The notes: generated from the sequence alone by a model not told the origin. A stretch of DNA of 64,000 nucleotides from Lentzea sp. NEAU-D7 (GCF_026242055.1 NZ_JAPJDL010000034.1:1-64000); one strand, 5' to 3'. Shown: positions 8,034 to 16,446, numbered from the stretch's first letter. Translations and numbers: made by a program.

Positions 8034-8441
8034 TCAGCCGACCCGCACGCGGGCGAAGGCACCCGTCAACACCGACTTGCCGTCAAAAGCCGCGTTGATG
8101 TTGACCTTCACAGTTCCGTCCTCGAAGTCCTTGGTGACCTTCGCCGTCACCTCGACGAGCGCGCCCTCGCCGTCGTTGGGCACCACGACGGGCCGGCCGA
8201 AGCGGCAGCCGTACTCGACGATCGCGCCGGGGTCGCCGATCCACTCCGCGACGATCCGCGAGGCCACGGCCATGGTCAGCATGCCGTGCGCGATCACGTC
8301 CGGCAGGCCGACGTCCTTCGCGGTCTTCTCGTTCCAGTGGATGGGGTTGAAGTCCAGCGAGGCGCCGGCGTAGCGCACCAGGTCGTCGCGCCTGAGGCGC
8401 ACGGACAGCGCCGGCAGTTCGGTGCCAACCTCGTACGTCAC
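8034..8441 (-). CDS. hadB: (3R)-hydroxyacyl-ACP dehydratase subunit HadB (MaoC-like)
   Basis: HadB is the catalytic hot-dog subunit of the HadAB dehydratase of type II fatty acid elongation. The 135-residue product has the hydratase-2 motif beginning DFNPIHWN, with the catalytic Asp30 and His35, and ends normally. It overlaps hadA by 4 nt (GTGA), indicating translational coupling. In mycobacteria hadC follows; here the next feature is a terminator and tRNA-Trp, so no hadC is present. Since most Pseudonocardiales lack mycolic acids, a role in ordinary or methyl-branched fatty acid elongation is more likely than mycolate synthesis. Confidence 0.9.
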   Translation of the reverse strand: MTYEVGTELPALSVRLRRDDLVRYAGASLDFNPIHWNEKTAKDVGLPDVIAHGMLTMAVASRIVAEWIGDPGAIVEYGCRFGRPVVVPNDGEGALVEVTAKVTKDFEDGTVKVNINAAFDGKSVLTGAFARVRVG

Positions 8442-8887
8442 GCGTCTTCTCCCCTCACGACGAGCATCGACTTGGCGGTGGTGACGGGCTCGCCGCCGAC
8501 CGTGCTGATCTCCGTCCGCACGGTCACCATGTCGTTGCCCATGCGGGACGTGATGGCGTCGATGTGCGCCACGCACACGAGCTGGTCGCCCGCGGTGATG
8601 GGCCGGTGGTGGACGAAGTTCTGGTCGCCGTGCACGACGCGGCTGTAGTCGAGCTGCAGCTCCGGGTCGAACATGACCGTCTCGTTGGTCTTCATCGACA
8701 CGACGATCGCGAACGTCGGCGGCGCGATGACGTCCCTGTGCCCCAACGCCTTCGCGGCTTCGGCGTCGCGGTAGGCCGGGCTGGTCGCGCCGATCGCCTC
8801 GGCGAACTCGCGGATCTTCTCGCGGCTCACGTCGTAGGGCTGCGACGGCGGATAACTGCGTCCGATGAAAGCGGGGTCGAGAGGCAC
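8438..8887 (-). CDS. hadA: (3R)-hydroxyacyl-ACP dehydratase subunit HadA
   Basis: HadA is the substrate-stabilising partner of HadB. The 149-residue protein is a MaoC-type single hot-dog domain starting MPLDPAFIGRSYPPSQPYDV, with IAPPTFAIV and VVHGDQNFVHHRPITAGDQL segments typical of HadA and of FAS1-like dehydratases; it lacks the Asp/His catalytic pair seen in its neighbour. It sits between rpmG and hadB, in the same order as in M. tuberculosis, and a terminator after rpmG suggests that hadAB may have its own promoter. Confidence 0.9.
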   Translation of the reverse strand: MPLDPAFIGRSYPPSQPYDVSREKIREFAEAIGATSPAYRDAEAAKALGHRDVIAPPTFAIVVSMKTNETVMFDPELQLDYSRVVHGDQNFVHHRPITAGDQLVCVAHIDAITSRMGNDMVTVRTEISTVGGEPVTTAKSMLVVRGEDA

Positions 8888-8903
8888 CGGAGGAGCCTAT
8901 ATG

Positions 8904-8942
8904 CGACGAGGCCCGCCCCACGGTGTGGGACGGGCCTCGTCG
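8904..8942 (-). terminator. Terminator after rpmG
   Basis: A 10-bp or longer GC stem (8906-8915 with 8931-8940) encloses a second CCCAC/GTGGG stem, starting about 17 nt downstream of the rpmG stop on the leftward strand and ahead of hadA. Confidence 0.7.
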
Positions 8943-8958
8943 AAGACCGGTTACGCGC

Positions 8959-9123
8959 TCAGCGGGTTTCCTTGTGCGCGCGGTGCGTCTTGCAGTTCGG
9001 GCAGAACTTCTTGATCTCCAGGCGGTCCGGGTCGTTGCGCCGGTTCTTCCTGGTGATGTAGTTCCGGTGCTTGCACTCCTCGCACGCGAGGGTGATCTTG
9101 GGGCGTACGTCGGTTGCAGCCAC
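8959..9123 (-). CDS. rpmG: 50S ribosomal protein L33, zinc-ribbon form
   Basis: L33 is a small large-subunit protein near the E site. The 54-residue product keeps both CxxC pairs (CEEC at 14-17 and CPNC at 41-44), so it is the zinc-binding C+ form rather than the zinc-free paralogue induced on zinc starvation. The GTG at 9123 was chosen by comparison with the family N-terminus (AATDVRPKITLACEEC). It is downstream of tRNA-Met and tRNA-Thr as in M. tuberculosis rpmG2. Confidence 0.95.
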   Translation of the reverse strand: MAATDVRPKITLACEECKHRNYITRKNRRNDPDRLEIKKFCPNCKTHRAHKETR

Positions 9124-9225
9124 GGTCCTTGCCTTCCTGAGAGCACACGTACCCCGGAGGTCCAGTACGGGCTTACCGCCTGGCGGGGGTGAGCAGCGAG
9201 ATTGCCGCCCGGGAATTTTGCTGAG

Positions 9226-9298
9226 TAGCGGTGGCCGGACTTGAACCGGCGACACAGCGATTATGAGCCGCTTGCTCTACCAACTGAGCTACACCGCT
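9226..9298 (-). tRNA. metT: tRNA-Met (anticodon CAT)
   Basis: A 73-nt cloverleaf with acceptor AGCGGTG/CACCGCT, D-arm TAGCTCAGTTGGTAGAGC, anticodon CAT at 9263-9265 and T-arm GGTTCAAGTCC. The first acceptor pair is a normal A-T pair, so it is not an initiator with the usual 1:72 mismatch; it is the elongator methionine tRNA. It lies between tRNA-Thr and rpmG. Confidence 0.95.
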
Positions 9299-9343
9299 TT
9301 ACACAACTCAAGCCGCAGCGCTCAGCACTGCGGCCAGTTGTAG

Positions 9344-9416
9344 AGCCCCTTTACGGAATCGAACCGTAGACCTTCTCCTTACCATGGAGACGCTCTGCCG
9401 ACTGAGCTAAAGGGGC
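9344..9416 (-). tRNA. thrT: tRNA-Thr (anticodon GGT)
   Basis: A 73-nt cloverleaf with acceptor GCCCCTT/AAGGGGC, discriminator T, anticodon GGT at 9381-9383 and T-arm GGTTCGATTCC. It is the first gene of the leftward thrT-metT-rpmG-hadAB-trpT-secE-nusG block; a promoter is expected in 9417-9488. Confidence 0.96.
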
Positions 9417-9488
9417 CAGCTCTTCGTTCCTGCTGACACGTAGAACTCTACAACACGCCTCAACCAAGAACGAAATCCGGGGGGTGCC

Positions 9489-12095
9489 TTAGTGCACCAG
9501 CGTGAGCACCGTCTCATCCCGAGCACCCCTGACCTGCACCGTTCGGGCGCGCAGCCAGGCCTCGAAGCGATCTTCGGACAGCGGGCGGGAGATCAGGTAG
9601 CCCTGGGCCACGTCGCAGCCCATGCCGACCAACTGGTCGCGCGCGGCGTCGTCCTCGACGCCCTCCGCGACGACCACGAGACCGAGCGAGTGCCCTAGCT
9701 CCACGATCGACCGGACCACGGCCATGTCGCCGAGGTCCGTGCCCATCCCGAGCACGAACGACTTGTCGATCTTCACCTCGTCCACCGGCAGCTGGCGCAG
9801 GTACGCCAGTGACGAGTAGCCGGTGCCGAAGTCGTCGACCGCCAGCACGACGCCGATCGCGTGCAGGCGCCTCAGCACCGGCAGAGCGCGCTCGGGATCG
9901 GCCATGACGCCCGACTCGGTGAGCTCGAAGGTCAGCAGCCCCGACGGCACGTCGTGGCGTTCCAGAGCGGCCTCGACGCGGTTCGGGAAGTCCTCGTCGC
10001 CGAGCGTCCGCACGGAGAGGTTCACCGCGATGGACATCCGCAGGCCGCGGTCGAGCCAGCGGCGCACGCGTTCCAACGCGCGGTCCATCACGAAGTCCGT
10101 CAGCACGTCCACGAGACCGGTGGCCTCGACGGCCGGCACGAACTCGTCCGGGTCGACGCGGCCGAACTCGGGATGCGTCCAGCGCACCAGGGCTTCCGCG
10201 CCCACGACCTGACGTGAGGGCAGGGCGACCTTCGGCTGGTAGTGCACCGAGATCTGCCCGGTCTCGACGGCCTGGCGGAACTGCGTGACGAGCTGGAAGC
10301 GGCGCAGGAACAGGTGGCCCATCGACGGCGCGTAGGCCTTCACGGGCGTGCCCTCGGACGTCGCACGCACGGCGACATCGGCGCGCTGCAGCAACGCGTC
10401 GGGGTCCGGGTCCTCGGTCTCGGAGTCCGCCTTGGACGCGTACCCCACGACCGCGGAGGCCTCGACGGTCAGGCGGTCGACCGGGTACGGCACGGAAAGC
10501 CCGGCGCGCAACCGCTCCGCGGTCTCGTGGGCGGTCTGAGCGCGCTCGTCGTCGAGGTAGGCGGCGAACGCGCCACCCTCCAGGCGCGCCAGCGGCACGT
10601 CGGCTCCGAGGGCGTCGCGCAGCCTGCGGCCGGCGGCGACGACCATGCGGTTGCCCCAGGCCTGGCCGAGCGCGTCGGAGACCGTCGACAGGATGTCGAG
10701 GTCTATGCGCAGCACCACTGCCTTCCGGGACTCGCGCAACGGCTCGGCGCACGCCTCGCGGAAGCCCGCCCGGTTGAGCAGGCCGGTCAGCGGGTCGTGG
10801 TAGGCGTCGTGGCGCAGGCGGGCGAGCAGGCGGCGGTTGTCGACGGCCGTCGCGAGGTGCGAGGCCAGCGTGCGCAGCAGCTGGATGTCCGCCTTGCCGA
10901 AACCGCGCCAGCGCGACAGCCGGTCGTGCGCCTCGACGGCACCGAGCAGCTGGGTCGCGCCGCGCAACGGGACGACGAGGGCTTCCTGCGCGTCGCGGCG
11001 CAGCAGGGCCTCGGTGACGTCCTCGGTCGCGTCGGCCACGCGGTAGTAGCGGACGTGCGTGCCCGGCAGCTGGAGCACCGGGTCTTCGCGCACGGCACGG
11101 GGGTCCGTCGCGGTCATCTCGTCGGGCAGCGGTTCGCCTGCGACGAGGGTGATCATGGCTTCCTGCGGGTCGGTGCGCAGGCGCAGCACGACCCTGTTGG
11201 CGTTGAGCTGCTCGCGGATGCGTTCCGCGATGAGCTGCCACTCGTCCTCTTCGACGCCCGTGGTGAGGTCGTCGTCGGGCTGGCGCGGGCCGGTGCCGTG
11301 CTGTCCCGACCGCGCGACGCGGAGGCTGACCTCGCTCAACGCCTCCAGGTCGCGCTGTTCGCGAAGGAGCCCGGAGTAGGCGAGGTAGGTGGCCACGATG
11401 CCCGCGAGCACCAGGATGATCAGGGCGGCGCCCCACGGCGTGGTGGCGACGATCTGGTAGCCGACGAGGCCGGCCGAGGTGTTCAGCAGCGCGACGACGA
11501 GCGTCTGCAGCACGAGACGGACGCTGTTGCCCACGCGCATCGACTTGCCCATGAGGCGCAACGCGCAGAGGCCCAGCACGCTCGCGAGGAGCGGCACGGT
11601 GATGGTGCCGACGAAAGCCCCGGCCCAGAACGGACCGCCCGCGCCGATCATCCGGTTCACGGCCTCCGCGGCGGCGAACGCCACGGAGATCTCCATGAAC
11701 ATGAGGCCCGCGTTGTAGACGGCCCGGTCGAGGATCCGCCTGCCGAGCAACGTGCCCACGCCGGCGACCACGTGCGCGGCGAGCACGATCTCGAACGGCG
11801 CGACGAGCAGGCCCAGGACCAGCGGGATCTCGGTGAAGGAGATCGTCCACGCGACACCGCTGCGGACGTCGACGTTGATCGCGAGCTGTTCCGCGAGCAG
11901 GAAGCCGACGACGAGGAGGGGGCCGATCCAGAAGAGGGAGGTGGTCTCCTTCTCCGGGAGCCAGGCCGCGACCATGCCCGCGCAGGCGACGCCGGCCACC
12001 AGGAGGGTGACGGCGAACGCGCTGAACGCGCGGTTGGTCGACTTGGCCGACCAGGCGGCCGAGTCCGACACGGGGGCCGACGCTCGGTCGGACAT
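9489..12095 (-). CDS. Membrane-bound c-di-GMP phosphodiesterase with degenerate GGDEF domain
   Basis: The 868-residue protein has an N-terminal membrane region with several helices (about 25-245), a GAF-like sensor region (about 280-425), a GGDEF domain (about 428-590) and an EAL domain (about 600-850). The GGDEF signature is EGGAF (506-510), lacking the catalytic acidic residue, so diguanylate cyclase activity is unlikely. The EAL domain keeps EAL (634-636), the ELTES glutamate, DDFGTGYSS, KIDKSF and AEGVE, so hydrolysis of c-di-GMP is expected. The ATG at 12095 has a strong AGGAGG. It stands alone as a single-gene unit. Confidence 0.9.
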   Translation of the reverse strand: MSDRASAPVSDSAAWSAKSTNRAFSAFAVTLLVAGVACAGMVAAWLPEKETTSLFWIGPLLVVGFLLAEQLAINVDVRSGVAWTISFTEIPLVLGLLVAPFEIVLAAHVVAGVGTLLGRRILDRAVYNAGLMFMEISVAFAAAEAVNRMIGAGGPFWAGAFVGTITVPLLASVLGLCALRLMGKSMRVGNSVRLVLQTLVVALLNTSAGLVGYQIVATTPWGAALIILVLAGIVATYLAYSGLLREQRDLEALSEVSLRVARSGQHGTGPRQPDDDLTTGVEEDEWQLIAERIREQLNANRVVLRLRTDPQEAMITLVAGEPLPDEMTATDPRAVREDPVLQLPGTHVRYYRVADATEDVTEALLRRDAQEALVVPLRGATQLLGAVEAHDRLSRWRGFGKADIQLLRTLASHLATAVDNRRLLARLRHDAYHDPLTGLLNRAGFREACAEPLRESRKAVVLRIDLDILSTVSDALGQAWGNRMVVAAGRRLRDALGADVPLARLEGGAFAAYLDDERAQTAHETAERLRAGLSVPYPVDRLTVEASAVVGYASKADSETEDPDPDALLQRADVAVRATSEGTPVKAYAPSMGHLFLRRFQLVTQFRQAVETGQISVHYQPKVALPSRQVVGAEALVRWTHPEFGRVDPDEFVPAVEATGLVDVLTDFVMDRALERVRRWLDRGLRMSIAVNLSVRTLGDEDFPNRVEAALERHDVPSGLLTFELTESGVMADPERALPVLRRLHAIGVVLAVDDFGTGYSSLAYLRQLPVDEVKIDKSFVLGMGTDLGDMAVVRSIVELGHSLGLVVVAEGVEDDAARDQLVGMGCDVAQGYLISRPLSEDRFEAWLRARTVQVRGARDETVLTLVH

Positions 12096-12252
12096 CCAGC
12101 CTCCTCGTCGGCCTGGGTGGGGGACCTCTAGGCGTGACTGAGGGGTCCCGCACTTCTCGATCAGGACCCCTCCAGGGGCACCAATGTACCCCGCTCGGGG
12201 GACGAAATGGCAGGTCGAGCACCCCTAGTGACTTTGATTCACCCAGACGTGA

Positions 12253-13011
12253 CTACACGCTCAGCCGTCCCCGGAGCACCGTCACGGCCTGCCCCGAGAG
12301 CAGTACGCGATCTTGCGCGAGGGTCGTCCTGACGAACCCTCCGCGCGGCGACGCCTGCTCCGCCAGCAGGTCAGCGCGGTGAAGCCGAGACACCCAATAG
12401 GACGCAAGGGTGCAGTGGGCCGATCCGGTGACGGGGTCCTCCGGGACGCCGGCAGCTGGGTAGAAGCACCGGCTGACGATGTCCGCGTCGCCGTCTCCGA
12501 CCGCCGTCACGATTACTCCGCGTGACGGGATTTGTGCCAGTCCTTGGACGTCAGGTCGCAGGGAACGGACTTCCGCCGCGCTTTCCAACTCGATCAGGAA
12601 GTCGAACCGCCCGCGCGACACGGACTTGATCGTCGCATGTGGCAGCGCTTCCGCTAGACCGATTGGCGGGTCAGTCAACTCTGGGGGGTCCGCCGGGAAG
12701 TCCATCCGGATCCACCCATCGTCATTTGCGCATGTGAGCACCCCACTACGCGTGGTGAACGCCTGCTCTCCGCCGAGCACGTGCGCGGTGGCGAGGGTGG
12801 CGTGCCCGCAGAGGTCGACCTCGACCTCCGGCGTGAACCAGCGGAGGTGGTTGTCGGGGGTGACGAACGCCGTTTCGGCGTGCTTCATCTCGGCGGCGAC
12901 CTGCTGCATCCAGGCGTCGTCGCGCGGCTCGGTGAGGAGCACGACCGCGGCGGGGTTGCCCGCGAAGGGCTTGCTGGTGAACGAATCCACGACGTAGATC
13001 TCCACCCTCAC
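12253..13011 (-). CDS. PhzF-family isomerase/epimerase-like protein
   Basis: The roughly 252-residue protein belongs to the PhzF family, which shares the diaminopimelate epimerase fold. Visible signatures are YVVDSFTSKPFAGNPAAV at the N-terminus, a glutamate in HAETAF near residue 46 (the PhzF catalytic acid), CGHATLATAH and DPVTGSAH. The length is a little short of the usual 260-300. The GTG at 13011 or a second GTG at 13005 could be used; both lie just before the conserved strand. It is divergent from an acetyltransferase only 9 nt away. The substrate is unknown, and nothing nearby points to phenazine synthesis. Confidence 0.85.
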   Translation of the reverse strand: MRVEIYVVDSFTSKPFAGNPAAVVLLTEPRDDAWMQQVAAEMKHAETAFVTPDNHLRWFTPEVEVDLCGHATLATAHVLGGEQAFTTRSGVLTCANDDGWIRMDFPADPPELTDPPIGLAEALPHATIKSVSRGRFDFLIELESAAEVRSLRPDVQGLAQIPSRGVIVTAVGDGDADIVSRCFYPAAGVPEDPVTGSAHCTLASYWVSRLHRADLLAEQASPRGGFVRTTLAQDRVLLSGQAVTVLRGRLSV

Positions 13012-13020
13012 GACACTGCC

Positions 13021-13854
13021 ATGATCAGATGGGGCGTGAGCGAGATTTTCTCCTACCGCGAGAACGACCCCGACTCCCTGCTCCCGACCTGGGGCCCGCT
13101 GCGCACGCACGGCCTGACCTGGCAGCCGGGCTGGGACCTGCCGGCGTTGCTCGACGAGTGGGACGCCCGCCTCACCGGCCTGGACGACCCGGACACCGCG
13201 GCGGTCGTGCAGCTGCCCAGCCACGAGACGGGCGACTCGCGGACGTTGATCAGCCGGGGTTTCGCGCCGCTCACGGTGGTGGCCGAACGCCTCGCCGGCC
13301 GTTCGCCCGCGCCGCGACCGTCCGGTGTGGACATCCGCGCCGCCACGGCCGCCGACCTGGACGTCGCCGTCGAGCTGAACCTGCACACCGTCCGGTACGA
13401 CGCCCAGTTCGGCCTGGTGACCGAGCGCCCGAACACCGTCGAGCACCTGCGCACCGCGCTGGCCGAGGTGCTCTGCCGCGACCACGAGGCGATGTGGCTG
13501 GCGCTCAGCGGCGACACGCCCGTCGGCATGGTCTACGTCGACATGCCGCAGGACGCGGGGTGGATGGAGAAGTACGCGTCGGCACGGCCGTTCGCCTACC
13601 TCGGTCATCTCGGCGTGCGGCCGGACATGCGCGGAACCGGCGCGGGCAGCGCTCTCGCGGCTCACGCGCACGGCGTCCTGGACGCGGCCGGGGTGGCGTC
13701 GACCCTGCTCCACCACGCGTTGCCGAACCCGCGCTCGACGCCGTTCTGGTACTCGCAGGGCTACCGGCCGCGCTGGACGATGTGGGTTCGCCGCCCCGCG
13801 CTGCGCTCTTCCTCCGGCGTGTCGGCGCTACCCGAACGGCCTAGTGAGACATGA
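13021..13854 (+). CDS. GNAT-family N-acetyltransferase
   Basis: The 278-residue protein has a C-terminal GNAT fold: LGHLGVRPDMRGTGAGSAL around residues 196-215 is the acetyl-CoA-binding motif A, followed by PFWYSQGYRPRWTMW near the end. The N-terminal part looks like a degenerate second GNAT half. The substrate is unknown. The ATG at 13021 lacks a good ribosome-binding site; GTG at 13036 is an alternative. It is divergent from the PhzF-like gene. Confidence 0.8.
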   Translation: MIRWGVSEIFSYRENDPDSLLPTWGPLRTHGLTWQPGWDLPALLDEWDARLTGLDDPDTAAVVQLPSHETGDSRTLISRGFAPLTVVAERLAGRSPAPRPSGVDIRAATAADLDVAVELNLHTVRYDAQFGLVTERPNTVEHLRTALAEVLCRDHEAMWLALSGDTPVGMVYVDMPQDAGWMEKYASARPFAYLGHLGVRPDMRGTGAGSALAAHAHGVLDAAGVASTLLHHALPNPRSTPFWYSQGYRPRWTMWVRRPALRSSSGVSALPERPSET

Positions 13855-13967
13855 TCTACCCGTTCACACAAGCGAAGAACCCGAACGAACCCGTACTTGT
13901 GGAACGAATCCGGACTCTATTTCGACAAAGGGGATAGCGGATTCGGACACCACTTCTGGGGGTCGAG

Positions 13968-14204
13968 ATGGAACTCAGCGGAAGAGCGAGAGCGATGCTG
14001 CGGGCTGTCGCCGCAGGACGTGCCGAGGTCACCGGCGGCACAGAGCCCGACCTGTACGTCGACGGGCTGCCCTGTTGCGACCGCATGGCGACGCACGACC
14101 TCGTCCACGCGGGACTGCTGCGCCCCGCGCAGCCGACGAGCTTCGGCCTCCGGGTCTGTGCGGAACTGACCGACGACGGCCGTGCGGCACTCGCCGCGAT
14201 CTGA
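13968..14204 (+). CDS. Small conserved-looking protein, 78 residues
   Basis: I do not recognise a named family. The product (starting MELSGRARAMLRAVAAGRAEV) has a helical N-terminal half, a GLPCCDRMATHDLVHAGLL segment with two adjacent cysteines, and a TDDGRAALAA end that resembles the recognition wing of small winged-helix proteins. GGGGGTCGAG precedes the ATG, and codon use is GC3-rich, so it looks translated. An SOS box lies 24 nt after its stop. Confidence 0.65.
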   Translation: MELSGRARAMLRAVAAGRAEVTGGTEPDLYVDGLPCCDRMATHDLVHAGLLRPAQPTSFGLRVCAELTDDGRAALAAI

Positions 14205-14227
14205 CCCGCGTGTTGATCGCCCGGTGA

Positions 14228-14243
14228 TCGAACATTTGTTCGA
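14228..14243. promoter_or_regulatory. LexA (SOS) box
   Basis: TCGAACATTTGTTCGA is a perfect 7-bp inverted repeat and matches the actinobacterial SOS box consensus TCGAAC-N4-GTTCGA. TAGGCT at 14251-14256 would be a rightward -10 box with the LexA site over the -35 region. No ordinary gene begins just downstream, so the target is unclear. Confidence 0.75.
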
Positions 14244-14263
14244 CATGGGGTAGGCTCCGCGCT

Positions 14264-14307
14264 GAGGCCGGCACGCAAGAGAGAGGAAGCTCTTGCGCGC
14301 CGGCTTC
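14264..14307. terminator. Long hairpin between SOS box and the AhpD-like gene
   Basis: An 18-position stem (14264-14281 with 14290-14307, two mismatches) with an 8-nt loop. It can terminate the leftward AhpD-like gene whose stop is about 10 nt away, and would also be the first thing transcribed from the rightward SOS-box promoter. Confidence 0.6.
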
Positions 14308-14317
14308 ACCTTTTCGC

Positions 14318-14743
14318 TCAGGCCACCTTCTGCGCCGTGGCCACGTTCATGCGGTTCCACAGGTTGATCGCGCCGATCGCGATCACGAGGCCGGCGAGCT
14401 GTTCCTCGGTGTAGTGCCTCGCCGCCTCGTCCCACACGTCGTCGCTCACGTGCACGTGCGTGACCTGCTCGGCGAGCGCGAACCCGGCCTTCTCGGCGGC
14501 GGTGTAGTACGGCACGTCCCGCCACCCCGCGACGGCGTAGACCTTCTCGTCCGCCACGTTCGCCTCGCGCAGCAGCCTGGTGTGGTAGTCGATGCACGTG
14601 CCGCAGCCGTTCATGATGCTGACGCGCAGGCAGATCAACTCGACGTAGTCCTTGTCCAGACCCGTCTTCCCGGCTGCCTCCGACAGGTCCAGCAGTGCCT
14701 TCATCGCGCCGGGCACGGACATGATCGGGTTGGCGATCCTCAT
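14318..14743 (-). CDS. Carboxymuconolactone decarboxylase/AhpD-like protein
   Basis: The 141-residue protein has the AhpD/CMD core, with the CxxCxxxH motif CGTCIDYH (Cys47, Cys50, His54) used by alkylhydroperoxidases for disulfide-based peroxide reduction. The family also includes carboxymuconolactone decarboxylases, but those with this motif are usually redox proteins. The ATG at 14743 has AGGGAGAACGAAG upstream. It lies 82 nt downstream of the SDR gene and probably ends the imine reductase-SDR operon controlled by HxlR, suggesting a redox or aldehyde/imine stress role. Confidence 0.88.
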   Translation of the reverse strand: MRIANPIMSVPGAMKALLDLSEAAGKTGLDKDYVELICLRVSIMNGCGTCIDYHTRLLREANVADEKVYAVAGWRDVPYYTAAEKAGFALAEQVTHVHVSDDVWDEAARHYTEEQLAGLVIAIGAINLWNRMNVATAQKVA

Positions 14744-14825
14744 CTTCGTTCTCCCTGTCTCGTCGTCTTCCGCTCTCTCGACCCGGCGGGCGGCGAAGGT
14801 GTGACAGGTCGTCCGAAGATTTTTT

Positions 14826-15560
14826 CTAGGCGTTGATCCCCTGGCCCAGTCCGCCGTCGACGGCGAGCTCGGCACCGGTCGTGAAGGTGGCGTCGAACCC
14901 CAGGAACAGCACCGCGTCCGCGACCTCGTCCATCGTGCCGTGGCGCTTGAGCGGCGTGATGCGGTCGCCCACCTCCTTGAACTCCTGCAGCACCTCGGGC
15001 GGCGCACCGACGACACCCATGGACGGGGTGTCGATGAAGCCGGGGCTGACGACGTTGACCCTGATCCCGCGCGGGGCGAGCTCCGCGGCGAACCCGCGCG
15101 CGAAGGACCGCACCGCCGCCTTGGCCGCCGCGTACAGGGTCAGCCCCTCCGCGCCCTGCTCCGTGGCGACGCTGGTCGTGAAGACGATCGCGCCGCCGTC
15201 CTTGATGAGCGGAGCCAGCTGCTGCGCGGTGAAGAACGCGCCCTTGGTGTTGATGTCGAACGTGCGGTCGTAGTCGCGCTCGGTGGCGTCGGGAAACGCG
15301 GTCAGCGTCGAGTAGCCGACGTTGATGAAGAGCAGGTCGATCTCCTGCAACCGTTCCCGCACCTCGGATCCGAGCTTGACGATGTCGTCGAGGTTCGCCG
15401 CGTCCGATGCGACGGCGTGGGCCTTGATCCCCTCGGCCTTCTCCGTGCTGCGTCCCGTGAGCAGCACCTCGGCGCCACCCTCGATCAGCTTGTCGACCGT
15501 CGCCCGGCCCATGCCGTGCGTGCCGCCCGTGACGACGGCCTTCTTGCCCAGGTACTTCAC
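14826..15560 (-). CDS. Short-chain dehydrogenase/reductase
   Basis: The 244-residue protein is a classical SDR: TGGTHGMG (residues 11-18) is the cofactor motif, the active-site pair is Tyr143 and Lys147 (YAAAK) with Ser130 upstream, and SPGFIDTP and DGGLGQG mark the C-terminal part. An arginine in LLTGRST suggests NADP(H) preference. Its GTG overlaps the stop of the imine reductase gene by 4 nt, so they are translated together. The substrate is unknown. Confidence 0.9.
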   Translation of the reverse strand: MKYLGKKAVVTGGTHGMGRATVDKLIEGGAEVLLTGRSTEKAEGIKAHAVASDAANLDDIVKLGSEVRERLQEIDLLFINVGYSTLTAFPDATERDYDRTFDINTKGAFFTAQQLAPLIKDGGAIVFTTSVATEQGAEGLTLYAAAKAAVRSFARGFAAELAPRGIRVNVVSPGFIDTPSMGVVGAPPEVLQEFKEVGDRITPLKRHGTMDEVADAVLFLGFDATFTTGAELAVDGGLGQGINA

Positions 15561-16375
15561 TTCCGGATCTCCTCGATGACACTCGCGATGCTGTGCGCGC
15601 CGTGGCCGTTGCTCTGGGCGCGTTCGAACAGGTCGTGCAGGGCTTGCGGGAGGGTGGTGTCGAGGCCCTGGTCGCGGTTGGCCTCGGTGAGCATGCGCAG
15701 CCCGGCCACGTTGATGTCCAAGGCGGACACCTCGGTCTCGTACTGCCTGGTCTGCGCCTCTTCGCCCATCTCGGGCAGGAGGGTGCTCATCTCGCTGAGC
15801 CAGCTCATGGCCATCGGCGTGAACCGGGCCGGCTCGACGCCCTCGGTGCCCATCAACGCGATCGCCTGCAGGTAGCCGCCGAACGTGGCCCACATGATGC
15901 CGAGCAGGGCCAGGTCGTGGAGCGCGGCGAGCCCCGCGTCCTCCCCGACGTACACGGGTTCGCCGAACGCGTGCAGCACGTGGTGGTTCTCGCTGCCGCT
16001 GAACAGGATCCTCGCCTGCTCGGTGCCGATCTGCTGCGGTACAGCCATGATCACGCCGTCGACGTACTCGACACCGTTGGTCTTCGCCCACTCCGCGGTG
16101 GCGCGGGCCTGCTCCGGCGTGCCGGACGTCAGGTTGACGAGCGTCTTGATCCCGTTGGTGAGCAACGGTTGCTGAACGTCGTACGTGGACAGGCAGGTGA
16201 CGACGACGTCGCTTTCGAACGCCTCTTCAGGCGTGGCAACACTTCTGGTGTTGGGCAGTGCTTTGGGCGTGCGGTTCCACACGGTCACTTCGTAGCCCTG
16301 GCCGACCAGGGCCTTCGCCAGCGCGCTGCCCATCCGGCCGAGGCCGAGCACGCTCACGGTTTTCTTGATCCCCAT
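15557..16375 (-). CDS. Imine reductase family oxidoreductase (second copy)
   Basis: The 272-residue protein is related to the one at 3105-3983. GLGRMG (11-16), VTVWNR and NLTSGTP are conserved, and Asp154 (LHDLALLG) occupies the imine reductase active position. It is probably an NADPH-dependent imine or ketimine reductase; a beta-hydroxyacid dehydrogenase-like activity is the alternative, though the catalytic Lys of that family is absent. It is divergent from an hxlR-type gene across an 83-bp gap with repeats and overlaps the downstream SDR start by 4 nt. Confidence 0.85.
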   Translation of the reverse strand: MGIKKTVSVLGLGRMGSALAKALVGQGYEVTVWNRTPKALPNTRSVATPEEAFESDVVVTCLSTYDVQQPLLTNGIKTLVNLTSGTPEQARATAEWAKTNGVEYVDGVIMAVPQQIGTEQARILFSGSENHHVLHAFGEPVYVGEDAGLAALHDLALLGIMWATFGGYLQAIALMGTEGVEPARFTPMAMSWLSEMSTLLPEMGEEAQTRQYETEVSALDINVAGLRMLTEANRDQGLDTTLPQALHDLFERAQSNGHGAHSIASVIEEIRK

Positions 16376-16412
16376 GCCGTGAATGCTCGTTCCGACACTG
16401 GCGGATCGACAA

Positions 16413-16446
16413 GTACCTACTATTTTGTCAGGTACCCACTTTTTGG
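16413..16446. promoter_or_regulatory. Candidate HxlR operator: overlapping inverted and direct repeats
   Basis: GTACCT (16413-16418) and AGGTAC (16430-16435) form an inverted repeat with an 11-nt spacer. In addition GTACCTACTATTTTG (16413-16427) is repeated as GTACCCACTTTTTGG (16432-16446), 12 of 15 identical, with a 19-bp period. The site lies between the divergent imine reductase and hxlR-type genes, close to the regulator start, as expected for autoregulation. Confidence 0.55.

Noticed and set aside
10242..12131. Long rightward frame antisense to the c-di-GMP phosphodiesterase gene
   Set aside because: It is an Arg/Gly/Ala-rich shadow of a GC3-rich gene; similar shadows lie over the sunset-domain gene and nuoL, nuoM, nuoG.
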